NCBI RefSeq assembly: GCF_029227915.1
Contig: NC_079884.1
Location: forward strand, 30,568,001 to 30,632,000
Origin: Hydractinia symbiolongicarpus
Lineage: Eukaryota > Cnidaria > Hydrozoa > Anthoathecata > Hydractiniidae
Direction: 5' to 3'
DNA: 64,000 bases
Below, piece after piece: positions 1-10,354 of the stretch. The notes beneath the pieces were generated by a model. It was not told the origin of the DNA, did no database searches, and saw nothing but the letters and a program-made list of their open reading frames with translations. Made by a program: the position numbers and the translations under genes. Position 1 is the stretch's first letter. Every line of letters begins with the position of its first letter.

Positions 1-203
1 TTCCCGAACGATTTTTTAAATTATTTTTTCACCACTAAAACGTATGAGACTTGTAGTTTTCAGAAATGTTTTCATTTTTGATGAGACATTTAATGAAAGT
101 GGTTTAATCGCCGGCAAACGAAAACCCGCGATTTCCCGTAAATCTCGGGCTTGGCTCGTATAGTCGAATGTATACAAAGAAAGTACCCAGGGAGTAAACT
201 CAT
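1..203 (+). repeat. Exemplar monomer, class A (203 bp)
   Basis: Phase is set at ttcccgaacg. Positions 11-40 carry T6, T6 and A4 tracts, 57-79 carry T4, T4 and T5 tracts, and 101-160 form the GC-rich half. The class markers are acatttaatgaaagtgg near 87-102, cagaaatg near 61-68, and cttggctcg followed by tagtcgaatg near 150-170. Class A is among the commonest classes and often alternates with B or D. Hybrids exist: an A-type middle joined to a D-type end (ggactcag, aagaatac, gttatctc) recurs, for example at 20,077-20,482. This suggests exchange or gene conversion inside monomers. Confidence 0.9.
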
Positions 204-262
204 TTCCCGAACGATTTTTTAAATTATTTTTTCACCACTAAAACGCATGAGACTTGTAGTTT

Positions 263-284
263 TCAAAAATGTTTTCATTTTTGA
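263..284 (+). repeat. 22-nt perfect inverted repeat (exemplar of a per-monomer hairpin)
   Basis: The left arm tcaaaaatg (263-271) and the right arm catttttga (276-284) are exact reverse complements around a tttt loop, giving a 9-bp stem. The element sits at monomer positions ~60-81 and is present in some form in essentially every monomer. Common left-arm variants (tcagaaatg, tcaaaagtg, tcaagaatg, ttaaaaatg) keep the stem through G-U pairs in + strand RNA. Whether the array is transcribed cannot be told from sequence. Confidence 0.8.
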
Positions 285-302
285 TGAGACGCTAAATGAA
301 AG

Positions 303-329
303 GGGTTTAATCACCGGCAAAGAAAACCC
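303..329 (+). repeat. Inverted repeat gggttt / aaaccc in the GC-rich half
   Basis: Arms gggttt (303-308) and aaaccc (324-329) flank a 15-nt spacer that holds a ccggc core, usually the gccggc palindrome. The stem is 6 bp in classes B and G, 5 bp in A and C (ggttt/aaacc), and 4 bp in D. It is short enough to have arisen by chance but is carried in every copy. Confidence 0.6.
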
Positions 330-331
330 GC

Positions 332-346
332 GATTTCCCGTAAATC
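332..346 (+). repeat. Inverted repeat gattt-cccgt-aaatc
   Basis: A 5-bp perfect stem (332-336 with 342-346) surrounds a 5-nt loop, immediately downstream of the gggttt/aaaccc stem. It is kept in most monomers that read cgatttcccgtaaatc. It is lost in copies reading gcaatttccc or cccgtaaacccc, so it is not universally constrained. Confidence 0.55.
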
Positions 347-347
347 C

Positions 348-360
348 CGGGCTTGGCCCG
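348..360 (+). repeat. Inverted repeat cgggc-ttg-gcccg
   Basis: A 5-bp GC-only stem with a 3-nt loop, perfect in monomers ending cccgggcttggcccg (classes B and some E/A hybrids). Class A has cttggctcg, which weakens one pair. Classes C and D have cggactcggcccg or cggactcagcccg and lack it. Confidence 0.55.
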
Positions 361-405
361 TATAGTCGAATGTATACAAAGAAAGTACCCAGGGAGTAAA
401 CTCAT

Positions 406-608
406 TTCCCAACTGATTTTTTAAATTATTATGTCACCACTAAAACGCATGAGACTTGTAGTTTTCAAAAGTGTTTTCATTTTTGATGAGACGCTGAATA
501 AAAGAGGTTTAATCGCCGGCAAACGAAAACCCGCGATTTCCCGTAAATCCCGGACTCGGCCCGTATAGTCAAAAGTATACAAAGAAAGTACCCAGGGAGT
601 AAACTCAT
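406..608 (+). repeat. Exemplar monomer, class C (203 bp)
   Basis: Markers are attatgtcacc or attttgtcacc in the first 35 bases, caaaagtg in the hairpin arm, gctgaataaaagagg, cggactcggcccg and tagtcaaaagtatac. Class C very often follows a class B monomer, so B-C is a recurrent dimer inside larger repeat units. Confidence 0.88.
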
Positions 609-1013
609 TTCCCGAACAATTTTTTAAATTATTTTTTCACCACTAAAACGTAGGAGACTTGTAGTTTTCAGAAATGTTTTCATTTTTGATGAGACATTTA
701 ATGAAAGTGGTTTAATCGCCGGCAAACGAAAACCCGCGATTTCCCGTAAATCCCGGGCTTGGCTCGTATAGTCGAATGTATACAAAGAAAGTACCCAGGG
801 AGTAAACTCATTTCCCGAACGATTTTTTAAATTATTTTTTCACCACTAAAACGCATGAGACTTGTAGTTTTCAAAAATGTTTTCATTTTTGATGAGACGC
901 TAAATGAAAGGGGTTTAATCGCCGGCAAAGAAAACCCGCGATTTCCTGTAAATCCCGGGCTTGGCCCGTATAGTCGAATGTATACAAAGAAAGTACCCAG
1001 GCAGTAAACTCAT

Positions 1014-1216
1014 TTCCCGAACGATTTTTTAAATTATTATTTCACCACTAAAACCCATGAGACGTGTAGTTTTTAAAAATGTTTTCATTTTTGATGAGAC
1101 GCTGAATAAAGGAAGTTTAATCGCCGGTAAACGAAAGCCCACGATTTCCCGTAAATCCCGGGCTTGGCTCGTATAGTCGAATGTATACAAAGAAAGTACC
1201 CAGGGAGTAAACTCAT
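1014..1216 (+). repeat. Exemplar monomer, class D (203 bp)
   Basis: Markers are attatttcacc, aaacccatgag, ttttaaaaatg, gctgaataaaggaag and cgccggtaaacg. Many D copies continue into cggactcagcccg and tagtcaaaagaatac, followed by gttatctc instead of gtaaactc. A subclass has ttaaaattattatttcactactaaagcccatg at its start, for example at about 19,090. Confidence 0.87.
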
Positions 1217-1299
1217 TTCCCGAACGATTTTTTAAATTATTTTTTCACCACTAAAACGCATGAGACTTGTAGTTTTCAAAAATGTTTTCATTTTTGATG

Positions 1300-4100
1300 A
1301 GACGCTAAATGAAAGGGGTTTAATCGCCGGCAAAGAAAACCCGCGATTTCCCGTAAATCCCGGGCTTGGCCCGTATAGTCGAATGTATACAAAGAAAGTA
1401 CCCAGGGAGTAAACTCATTTCCCAAACGATTTTTTAAATTATTATGTCACCACTAAAACGCATGAGACTTGTAGTTTTCAAAAGTGTTTTCATTTTTGAT
1501 GAGACGCTGAGTAAAAGAGGTTTAATTGCCGGCAAACGAAAACCCGCGATTTCCCGTAAATCCCGGACTCGGCCTGTATAGTCAAAAGTATACAAAGAAA
1601 GTACCCAGGGAGTAAACTCATTTCCCGAACGATTTTTTAAATTATTTTTTCACCACTAAAACGTATGAGACCTGTAGTTTTCAGAAATGTTTTCATTTTT
1701 GATGAGAGGCTTAATGAATGTGGTTTAATCGCCGGTAAACGAAAACCCGCGATTTCCCGTAAATCCCGGGCTTGGCTCGTATAGTCGAATGTATACAAAG
1801 AAAGTACCCAGGGAGTAAACTCATTTCCCGAACGATTTTTTAAATTATTTTTTCACCACTAAAACGTATGAGACTTGTAGTTTTTAGAAATGTTTTCATT
1901 TTTGATGAGACATTTAATGAAAGTGGTTTAATCGCTGGCAAATGAAAACCCGCGATTTCCCGTAAATCCCGGGCTTGGCTCGTATAGTCGAATGTATACA
2001 AAGAAAGTAACCAGGGAGTAAACTCATTTCCCGAACGATTTTTTGAATTATTTTTTCACCACTAAAACGCATGAGACTTGTAGTTTTCAAAAATGTTTTC
2101 ATTTTTGATGAGACGCTAAATGAAAGGGGTTTAATCGCCGGCAAAGAAAACCCGCGATTTCCCGTAAATCCCGGGCTTGGCCCGTATAGTCGAATGTATA
2201 CAAAGAAAGTACCCAGGGAGTAAACTCATTTCCCAAACGATTTTTTAAATTATTATGTCACCACTAAAACGCATGAGACTTGTAGTTTTCAAAAGTGTTT
2301 TCATTTTTGATGAGACGTTGAGTAAAAGAGGTTTAATCGCTGGCAAACCAAAACCAGCGATTTCCCGTAAATCCCGGACTCGGCCCGTATAGTCAAAAGT
2401 ATACAAAGAAAGTACCCAGGGAGTAAACTCATTTCCCGAACGATTTTTTAAATTATTTTTTAACCACTAAAACGTATGAGACTTGTAGTTTTCAGAAATG
2501 TTTTCATTTTTGATGAGAGGCTTAATGAATGTGGTTTAATCGCCGGCAAACGAAAACCCGCGATTTCCCGTAAATCCCGGGCTTGGCTCGTATAGTCGAA
2601 TGTATACAAAGAAAGTACCCAGGGAGTAAACTCATTTCCCGAACGATTTTTTAAATTATTTTTTCACCACTAAAACGCATGAGACTTGTAGTTTTCAAAA
2701 ATGTTTTCATTTTTGATGAGACGCTGAATAAAGGAAGTTTAATCGCCGGTAAACGAAAACCCGCGATTTCCCGTAAATCTCAGACTCAGCCCGTATAGTC
2801 AAAAGTATACAAAGAAAGTACCCAGGGAGTAAACTCATTTCCCGAACGATTTTTAAATTATTTTTTCACCACTAAAACGTATGAGACTTGTAGTTTTCAG
2901 AAAAGTTTTCATTTTTGATGAGACATTTAATGAAAGTGGTTTAATCGCCGGCAAACGAAAACCCGCGATTTCCCGTAAATCCCGGGCTTGGCTCGTATAG
3001 TCGAATGTATACAAAGAAAGTACCCAGGGAGTAAACTCATTTCCCGAACGATTTTTTAAATTATTTTTTCACCACTAAAACGCATGAGACTTGTAGTTTT
3101 CAAAAATGTTTTCATTTTTGATGAGACGCTAAATGAAAGGGGTTTAATCGCCGGCAAAGAAAACCCGCGATTTCCCGTAAATCCCGGGCTTGGCCCGTAT
3201 AGTCGAATGTATACAAAGAAAGTACCCAGGGAGTAAACTCATTTCCCAAACGATTTTTTAAATTATTATGTCACCACTAAAACGCATGAGACTTGTAGTT
3301 TTCAAAAGTGTTTTCATTTTTGATGAGACGCTGAATAAAAGAGGTTTAATCGCCGGCAAACGAAAACCCGCGATTTCCCGTAAATCCCGGACTCGGCCCG
3401 TATAGTCAAAAGTATACAAAGAAAGTACCCAGGGAGTAAACTCATTTCCCGAACGATTTTTTAAATTATTTTTTCACCACTAAAACGTATGAGACTTGTA
3501 GTTTTCAGAAATGTTTTCATTTTTGATGAGAGGCTTAATGAATGTGGTTTAATCGCCGGCAAACGAAAACCCGCGATTTCCCGTAAACCCCGGACTCGGC
3601 CCGTATAGTCAAAAGTATACAAAGAAAGTACCCAGGGAGTAAACTCATTTCCCGAACGATTTTTTAAATTATTATTTCACCACTAAAACCCATGAGACTT
3701 GTAGTTTTTAAAAATGTTTTCATTTTTGATGAGACGCTGAATAAAGGAAGTTTAATTGCCGGTAAACGAAAACCTGCGATTTCCCGTAAATCCCGGACTC
3801 AGCCCGTATAGTCAAAAGTATACAAAGAAAGTACCCAGGAAGTAAACTCATTTCCCGAACGATTTTTTAAATTATTTTTTCACCACTAAAACGCATGAGA
3901 CTTGTAGTTTTCAAAAATGTTTTCATTTTTGATGAGACGCTAAATGAAAGGGGTTTAATCGCCGGCAAAGAAAACCCGCAATTTCCCGTAAATCCCGGGC
4001 TTGGCCCGTATAGTCGAATGTATACAAAGAAAGTACCCAGGGAGTAAACTCATTTCCCAAACGATTTTTTAAATTATTATGTCACCACTAAAACGCATGA
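1300..4100 (+). repeat. Alternating 4- and 5-monomer higher-order spacing
   Basis: Class B landmarks (ggcaaagaaaa) lie at about 1,329, 2,140, 3,153 and 3,963, giving steps of 811, 1,013 and 810 bp. Class E landmarks (gagaggctt) lie at about 1,704, 2,515 and 3,528, giving 811 and 1,013 bp. Both therefore follow a 4-5-4 monomer rhythm, in effect a 9-monomer unit near 1.82 kb. The same rhythm appears at 15.6-19.2 kb and 37.3-40.0 kb. Confidence 0.75.
1622..1824 (+). repeat. Exemplar monomer, class E (203 bp)
   Basis: The marker is gagaggcttaatgaatgtgg, where other classes have gagacg or gagaca. Further copies lie near 2,515 and 3,528; the spacings of 811 and 1,013 bp are 4 and 5 monomers. Later in the window, class E usually precedes the ccctgtgag junction and a class F monomer. 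Confidence 0.87.
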
Positions 4101-5400
4101 GACTTGTAGTTTTCAAAAGTGTTTTCATTTTTGATGAGACGCTGAGTAAAAGAGGTTTAATCGCCGGCAAACGAAAACCGCGATTTCCCGTAAATCCCGG
4201 ACTCGGCCCGTATAGTCAAAAGTATACAAAGAAAGTACCCAGGGAGTAAACTCATTTCCCGAACGATTTTTTAAATTAATTTTTCACCACTAACACGTAT
4301 GAGACTTGTAGTTTTCAGAAATGTTTTCATTTTTGATGAGACATTTAATGAAAGTGGTTTAATCGCCGGGAAACGAAAACCCGCGATTTCCCGTAAATCC
4401 CGGGCTTGGCTCGTATAGTCGAATGTATACAAAGAAAGTACCCAGGGAGTAAACTCATTTCCCGAACGATTTTTTAAATTATTTTTTCACCACTAAAACG
4501 CATGAGATTTGTAGTTTTTAAAAATGTTTTCATTTTTGATGAGACGCTAAATGAAAGGGGTTTAATCGCCGGCAAACGAAAACCCGCGAATTCCCTTAAA
4601 TCCCGGACTCAGCTCGTATAGTCAAAAGAATACAAAGAAAGTACCCAGGGAGTTATCTCATTTCCCCAACGATTTTTTAAATTATTTTTTCACCACTAAA
4701 ACGTATGAGACTTGTAGTTTTTAGAAATGTTTTCATTTTTGATGAGACATTTAATGAAAGTGGTTTAATCGCCGGCAAACGAAAACCCGCGATTTCCCGT
4801 AAATCCCGGGCTTGGCCCGTATAGTCGAATGTATACAAAGAAAGTACCCAGGGAGTTATCTCATTTCCCGAACGATTTTTTAATTTATTTTTTCACCACT
4901 AAAACGTATGAGACTTGTAGTTTTCAGAAATGTTTTCATTTTTGATGAGACATTTAATGAAAGTGGTTTAATCGCCGGCAAACGAAAACCCGCGATTTCC
5001 CGTAAATCCCGGGCTTGGCTCGTATAGTCGAATGTATACAAAGAAAGTGCCCAGGGAGTAAACTCATTTCCCGAACGATTTTTTAAATTATTTTTTCACC
5101 ACTAAAACGCATGAGACTTGTAGTTTTCAAAAATGTTTTCATTTTTGATGAGACGCCTAATGAAAGGGGTTTAATTGCCGGCAAACGAAATCCCGCAATT
5201 TCCCGTAAATCCCAGACTCGGCCCGTATAGTCAACAGTATACAAAGAAAGTACCCAGGGAGTAAACTCATTTCCCGAACGATTTTTTAAATTATTTTTTC
5301 ACCACTAAAACGTATGAGACTTGTAGTTTTCAGAAATGTTTTCATTTTTGATGAGACATTTAATGAAAGTGGTTTAATCGCCGGCAAACGAAAACCCGCG
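4100..5400 (+). repeat. Satellite stretch dominated by class A monomers, no gene
   Basis: Only satellite monomers are seen, mainly class A and A/D hybrids with gttatctc joints near 4,650 and 4,855. A gtgccc joint at about 5,047 recurs at 7,889, 10,121 and 11,136. I do not see a clean tandem higher-order unit here. Confidence 0.7.
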
Positions 5401-6430
5401 ATTTCCCGTAAATCCCGGGCTTGGCCCGTATAGTCGAATGTATACAAAGAAAGTACCCAGGGAGTAAACTCATTTCCCAAACGATTTTTTAAATTATTAT
5501 GTCACCACTAAAACGCATGAGACTTGTAGTTTTCAAAAGGGTTTTCATTTTTGATGAGACGCTGAATAAAAGAGGTTTAATCGCCGGCAAACGAAAACCC
5601 GCGATTTCCCGTAAATCCCGGACTTGGCCCGTATAGTCAAAAGTATACAAAGAAAGTACCCTGTGAGTAAACTCATTTCCAAAACGATTTTTTAAATAAT
5701 CTTTTCACCACTAAAACGCATGAGACTTTTAGTTTTTAAAAATGTTTTCATTTTTGATGAGACGCTGAATAAAAGAAGTTTAATCGACGGCAAACGAAAA
5801 CCCGCCATTTCCCGTAAACCCCGGACATGGCCCGTATAGTCAAAAGTATACAAAGAAAGTACCCAGGGAGTAAACTCTTTTCCCAAACGATTTTTTAAAT
5901 TATTATTTCACCACTAAAACCCATGAGACATGTAGTTTTTAAAAATGTTTTCATTTTTGATGAGACGCTGAATAAAGGAAGTTTAATCGCCGGTAAACGA
6001 AAACCCGCGATTTCCCGTAAATCCCGGACTCAGACCGTATAGTCAAAAGTATACAAAGAAAGTACCCAGGGAGTAAACTCATTTCCCGAACGATTTTTTA
6101 AATTAATTTTTCACCACTAAAACGTATGAGACTTGTAGTTTTCAGAAATGTTTTCATTTTTGATGAGACATTTAATGAAAGTGGTTTAATCGCCGGCAAA
6201 CGAAAACCCGCGATTTCCTGTAAATCCCGGGCTTGGCTCGTATAGTCGAATGTATACAAAGAAAGTACCCAGGGAGTAAACTCATTTCCCGAACGATTTT
6301 TTAAATTATTTTTTCACCACTAAAACGCATGAGATTTGTAGTTTTTAAAAATGTTTTCATTTTTGATGAGACGCTAAATGAAAGGGGTTTAATCGCCGGC
6401 AAACGAAAACCCGCGATTTCCCGTAAATCC
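5400..6430 (+). repeat. ~1.03-kb five-monomer block, first of several copies
   Basis: The block runs through a C monomer with the rare caaaaggg arm, a class F monomer, a D monomer with cagaccgtatag, and an A monomer with aattaattttt and cgatttcctg. It recurs at an offset of 3,450 bp (about 8,850-9,880): ctgtgag joints lie at 5,661 and 9,111 and cagaccg marks at 6,031 and 9,481. A further copy starts near 12,100. The offset is close to 17 monomers. Edges are approximate. Confidence 0.75.
5677..5879 (+). repeat. Exemplar monomer, class F (203 bp)
   Basis: The upstream junction reads ccctgtgag instead of cccagggag. The monomer opens ttccaaaacg and continues with a cttttcacc variant, gaagtttaatcgacgg, cgccatttcccgtaaacccc and a ggaca(t/c)gg end. 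This linked set is easy to see by eye. It recurs at about 9,127, 12,374, 37,327, 38,139, 39,154, 39,966, 48,689 and 49,501, so it is a good tracer of higher-order units. Confidence 0.86.
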
Positions 6431-6629
6431 CGGGCTTGGCCCGTATAGTCGAATGTATACAAAGAAAGTACCCAGGGAGTAAACTCATTTTCCAAACGAT
6501 TTTTTAAATTATTTTTTCACCACTAAAACGCATGAGACTTGTAGTTTTCAAAAGTGTTTTCATTTTTGATGAGACGCTTAATGAATGTGGTTTAATCGAC
6601 AGCAAACGAAAACCCGCCATTTCCCGTAA

Positions 6630-7900
6630 ATCCCGGACTCAGCCCGTATAGTCAAAAGTATACAAAGAAAGTACCCAGGGAGTAAACTCATTTCCCGAAC
6701 GATTTTTTAAATTAATTTTTCACCACTAAAACGTATGAGACTTGTAGTTTTCAGAAATGTTTTCATTTTTGATGAGACATTCAATGAAAGTGGTTTAATC
6801 GCCGGCAAACGAAAACCCGCGATTTCCCGTAAATCCCGGGCTTGGCTCGTATAGTCGAATGTATACAAAGAAAGTACCCAGGGAGTAAACTCATTTCCCG
6901 AACGATTTTTTAAATTATTTTTTCACCACTAAAACGCATGAGATTTGTAGTTTTTAAAAATGTTTTCATTTTTGATGAGACGCTAAATGAAAGGGGTTTA
7001 ATCGCCGGCAAACAAAAACCCGCGATTTCCCGTAAATCCCGGGCTTGGCCCGTATAGTCGAATGTATGCAAAGAAAGTACCCAGGGATTAAACTCATTTC
7101 CCAAACGATTTTTTAAATTATTTTGTCACCACTAAAACGCATGAGACTTGTAGTTTTCAAAAGTGTTTTCATTTTTGATGAGACGCTGAATAAAAGAGGT
7201 TTAATCGCCGGCAAACGAAAACCCGCAATTTCCCGTAAATCCCGGACTCGGCCCGTATAGTCAAAAGTATACAAAGAAAGTACCCAGGGAGTAAACTCAT
7301 TTCCCGAACGATTTTTAAAATTATTATTTCACTACTAAAGCCCATGAGACTTGTAGTTTTTAAAAATATTTTCATTTTTGATGAGACGCTGAATAAAGGA
7401 AGTTTAATCGCCGGTAAACAAAAACCCGCGATTTCCCGTAAATCCCGGACTCAGCCCGTATAGTCAAAAGAATACAAAGAAAGTACCCAGGGAGTTATCT
7501 CATTTCCCGAACGATTTTTTAAATTATTTTTTCACCACTAAAACGTATGAGACTTGTAGTTTTCAGAAATGTTTTCATTTTTGATGAGACCGTTAATGAA
7601 AGTGGTTTAATCGCCGGCAAACGAAAACCCGCGATTTCCCGTAAATCCCGGACTCAGCCCGTATAGTCAAAAGAATACAAAGAAAGTACCCAGGGAGTTA
7701 TCTCATTTCCCGAACGATTTTTTAAATTATTTTTTCACCACTAAAACGTATGAGACTTGTAGTTTTCAGAAATGTTTTCATTTTTGATGAGACATTTAAA
7801 GAAAGTGGTTTAATCGCCGGCAAACGAAAACCCGCGATTTCCCGTAAATCCCGGGCTTGGCTCGTATAGTCGAATGTATACAAAGAAAGTGCCCAGGGAG
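6630..7900 (+). repeat. ~1.27-kb block duplicated at 13.5-14.8 kb
   Basis: Linked rare variants acattcaatg (6,777), aatgtatgca (7,061) and gac(a)c-cgttaatg (near 7,591) recur in the same order at 13,677, 13,960 and 14,491. The offset is 6,899-6,900 bp, about 34 monomers. The 1-bp change in offset comes from a lost T in the T-tract near 13,812. The first of these variants also appears at about 21,794, so a related block lies there. Confidence 0.75.
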
Positions 7901-9760
7901 TAAACTCATTTCCCGAACGATTTTTTAAATTATTTTTTCACCACTAAAACGCATGAGACTTGTAGTTTTTAAAAATGTTTTCATTTTTGATGAGACGCCT
8001 AATGAAAGGGGTTTAATTGCCGGCAAACGAAAACCCGCAATTTCCCGTAAATCCCAGACTCGGCCCGTATAGTCAACAGTATACAAAGAAAGTACCCAGG
8101 AAGTAAAGTCATTTCCCGAACGATTTTTAAAATTATTTTTTCACCACTAAAACGTATGAGACTTGTAGTTTTCAGAAATGTTTTCATTTTTGATGAGAGG
8201 CTTAATGAATGTGGTTTAATCGCCGGCAAACGAAAACCCGCCATTTCCCGTAAACCCCGGACTCGGCCCGTATAGTCAAAAGTATACAAAGAAAGTACCC
8301 AGGAAGTAAACTCATTTCCCGAACGATTTTTTAAATTATTATTTCACCACTAAAACCCATGTGACTTGTAGTTTTTAAAAATGTTTTCATTTTTGATGAG
8401 ACGCTGAATAAAGGAAGTTTAATCGCCGGTAAACGAAAACCCGCGATTTCCCGTAAATCCCGGACTCAGCCCGTATAGTCAAAAGTATACAAAGAAAGTA
8501 CCCAGGGAGTAAACTCATTTCCCGAACGATTTTTTAAATTATTTTTTCACCACTAAAACGTATGAGACTTGTAGTTTTCAGAAATGTTTTCATTTTTGAT
8601 GAGACATTTAATGAAAGTGGTTTAATCGCCGGCAAACGAAAACCCGCGATTTCCCGTAAATCCCGGGCTTGGCTCGTATAGTCGAATGTATACAAAGAAA
8701 GTACCCAGGGAGTAAACTCATTTCCCGAACGATTTTTTAAATTATTTTTTCACCACTAAAACGCATGAGACCTGTAGTTTTCAAAAATGTTTTCATTTTT
8801 GATGAGACGCTAAATGAAAGGGGTTTAATCGCCGGCACAGAAAACCCGCGATTTCCCGTAAATCCCGGGCTTGGCCCGTATAGTCGAATGTATACAAAGA
8901 AAGTACCCAGGGAGTAAACTCATTTCCCAAACGATTTTTTAAATTATTATGTCACCACTAAAACGCATGAGACTTGTAGTTTTCAAAAGGGTTTTCATTT
9001 TTGATGAGACGCTGAATAAAAGAGGTTTAATCGCCGGCAAACGAAAACCCGCGATTTCCCGTAAATCCCGGACTTGGCCCGTATAGTCAAAAGTATACAA
9101 AGAAAGTACCCTGTGAGTAAACTCATTTCCAAAACGATTTTTTAAATAATCTTTTCAACACTAAAACGCATGAGACTTTTAGTTTTTAAAAATGTTTTCA
9201 TTTTTGATGAGACGCTGAATAAAAGAAGTTTAATCGACGGCAAACGAAAACCCGCCATTTCCCGTAAACCCCGGACATGGCCCGTATAGTCAAAAGTATA
9301 CAAAGAAAGTACCCAGGGAGTAAACTCATTTCCCGAACGATTTTTTAAATTATTATTTCACCACTAAAACCCATGAGACATGTAGTTTTTAAAAATGTTT
9401 TCATTTTTGATGAGACGCTGAATAAAGGAAGTTTAATCGCCGGTAAACGAAAACCCGCGATTTCCCGTAAATCCCGGACTCAGACCGTATAGTCAAAAGT
9501 ATACAAAGAAAGTACCCAGGGAGTAAACTCATTTCCCGAACGATTTTTTAAATTAATTTTTCACCACTAAAACGTATGAGACTTGTAGTTTTCAGAAATG
9601 TTTTCATTTTTGATGAGACATTTAATGAAAGTGGTTTAATCGCCGGCAAACGAAAACCCGCGATTTCCTGTAAATCCCGGGCTTGGCTCGTATAGTCGAA
9701 TGTATACAAAGAAAGTACCCAGGGAGTAAACTCATTTCCCGAACGATTTTTTAAATTATT
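7620..9760 (+). repeat. ~2.14-kb block, copy 1 of a 3,247-bp offset pair
   Basis: The block recurs at about 10,870-13,010. Landmarks match exactly at +3,247 bp (16 monomers): the gtgccc joint (7,889 and 11,136), the gcctaatg/cccagactcgg monomers (near 8,000 and 11,247), the cccatgtgac monomer, and the ctgtgag joint (9,111 and 12,358). The copies look nearly identical by eye. Upstream and downstream of these limits the monomer classes stop matching, which sets the approximate edges. Confidence 0.78.
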
Positions 9761-10354
9761 TTTTCACCACTAAAACGCATGAGATTTGTAGTTTTTAAAA
9801 ATGTTTTCATTTTTGATGAGACGCTAAATGAAAGGGGTTTAATCGCCGGCAAACGAAAACCCGCGATTTCCCGTAAATCCCGGACTCAGCCCGTATAGTC
9901 AAAAGAATACAAAGAAAGTACCCAGGGAGTTATCTCATTTCCCGAACGATTTTTTAAATTATTTTTTCACCACTAAAACGTATGAGACTTGTAGTTTTCA
10001 GAAATGTTTTCATTTTTGATGAGACATTTAATGAAAGTGGTTTAATCGCCGGCAAACGAAAACCCGCGATTTCCCGTAAATCCCGGGCTTGGCTCGTATA
10101 GTCAAATGTATACAAAGAAAGTGCCCAGGGAGTAAACTCATTTCCCGAACGATTTTTTAAGTTATTTTTTCACCACTAAAACGCATGAGACTTGTAGTTT
10201 TCAAAAATGTTTTCATTTTTGATGAGACGCCTAATGAAAGGGGTTTAATTGCCGGCAAACGAAAACCCGCAATTTCCCGTAAATCCCAGACTCGGCCCGT
10301 ATAGTCAACAGTATACAAAGAAAGTACCCAGGAAGTAAAGTCATTTCCCGAACG
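9340..10354 (+). repeat. 1,015-bp five-monomer unit, tandem copy 1
   Basis: This unit is followed directly by a second copy at about 10,355-11,370. Landmarks cagaccg (9,481 and 10,496), gtgccc (10,121 and 11,136) and ttaagttatttttt (10,161 and 11,176 for gtta) all repeat at +1,015 bp. The unit is D, A, the gagatttgtag monomer, an A/D hybrid, and a gcctaatg monomer. Confidence 0.8.

Larger units (their letters stand above)
327..360 (+). other. Four CCCG motifs at about one helical turn
   Basis: CCCG occurs at 327-330, 337-340, 346-349 and 357-360, so starts are 10, 9 and 11 bp apart. The block looks like degenerate sub-repeats of about 10 bp. Monomers ending cggactcggcccg keep a very similar pattern. 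Helical phasing could present one face of the DNA to a protein or nucleosome; that role is inference. Confidence 0.6.
204..405 (+). repeat. Exemplar monomer, class B (202 bp, 1-bp deletion)
   Basis: Markers are gctaaatgaaagggg, ggcaaagaaaaccc in place of ggcaaacgaaaaccc (a 1-bp deletion that makes the unit 202 bp), and cccgggcttggcccg. This class holds the best-formed set of inverted repeats: 22 nt at 263-284 and three shorter stems between 303 and 360. The 1-bp deletion is inherited with the class at about 924, 1,329, 2,140, 3,153 and 3,963, so these copies share one ancestor. Confidence 0.9.

Noticed and set aside
78-95. C/D-box snoRNA (tgatga followed by ctga)
   Set aside because: In classes with gctgaataa the two boxes are only a few bases apart, leaving no guide region, and there is no matching terminal stem.
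105-125. CENP-B-box-like sequence on the minus strand (ttttcgtttgccgg)
   Set aside because: Only the ttcg start agrees. The required A and the downstream cggg positions of the box do not match, so CENP-B binding cannot be claimed.
120-132. Telomere-like aaaaccc units
   Set aside because: aaaaccc occurs once per 203-bp monomer inside a longer unrelated context, never as short tandem telomere repeats.
73-170. Hammerhead-ribozyme-like order tgatgag ... cgaaaa ... tagtc
   Set aside because: The three short motifs occur in the right order, but the bases between them do not form a helix II next to the core. The core has ttgatga rather than ctgatga, and an extra A follows gaaa, so the base opposite the cleavage-site G does not pair. 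Satellites can carry real hammerheads, but this is not a convincing one.
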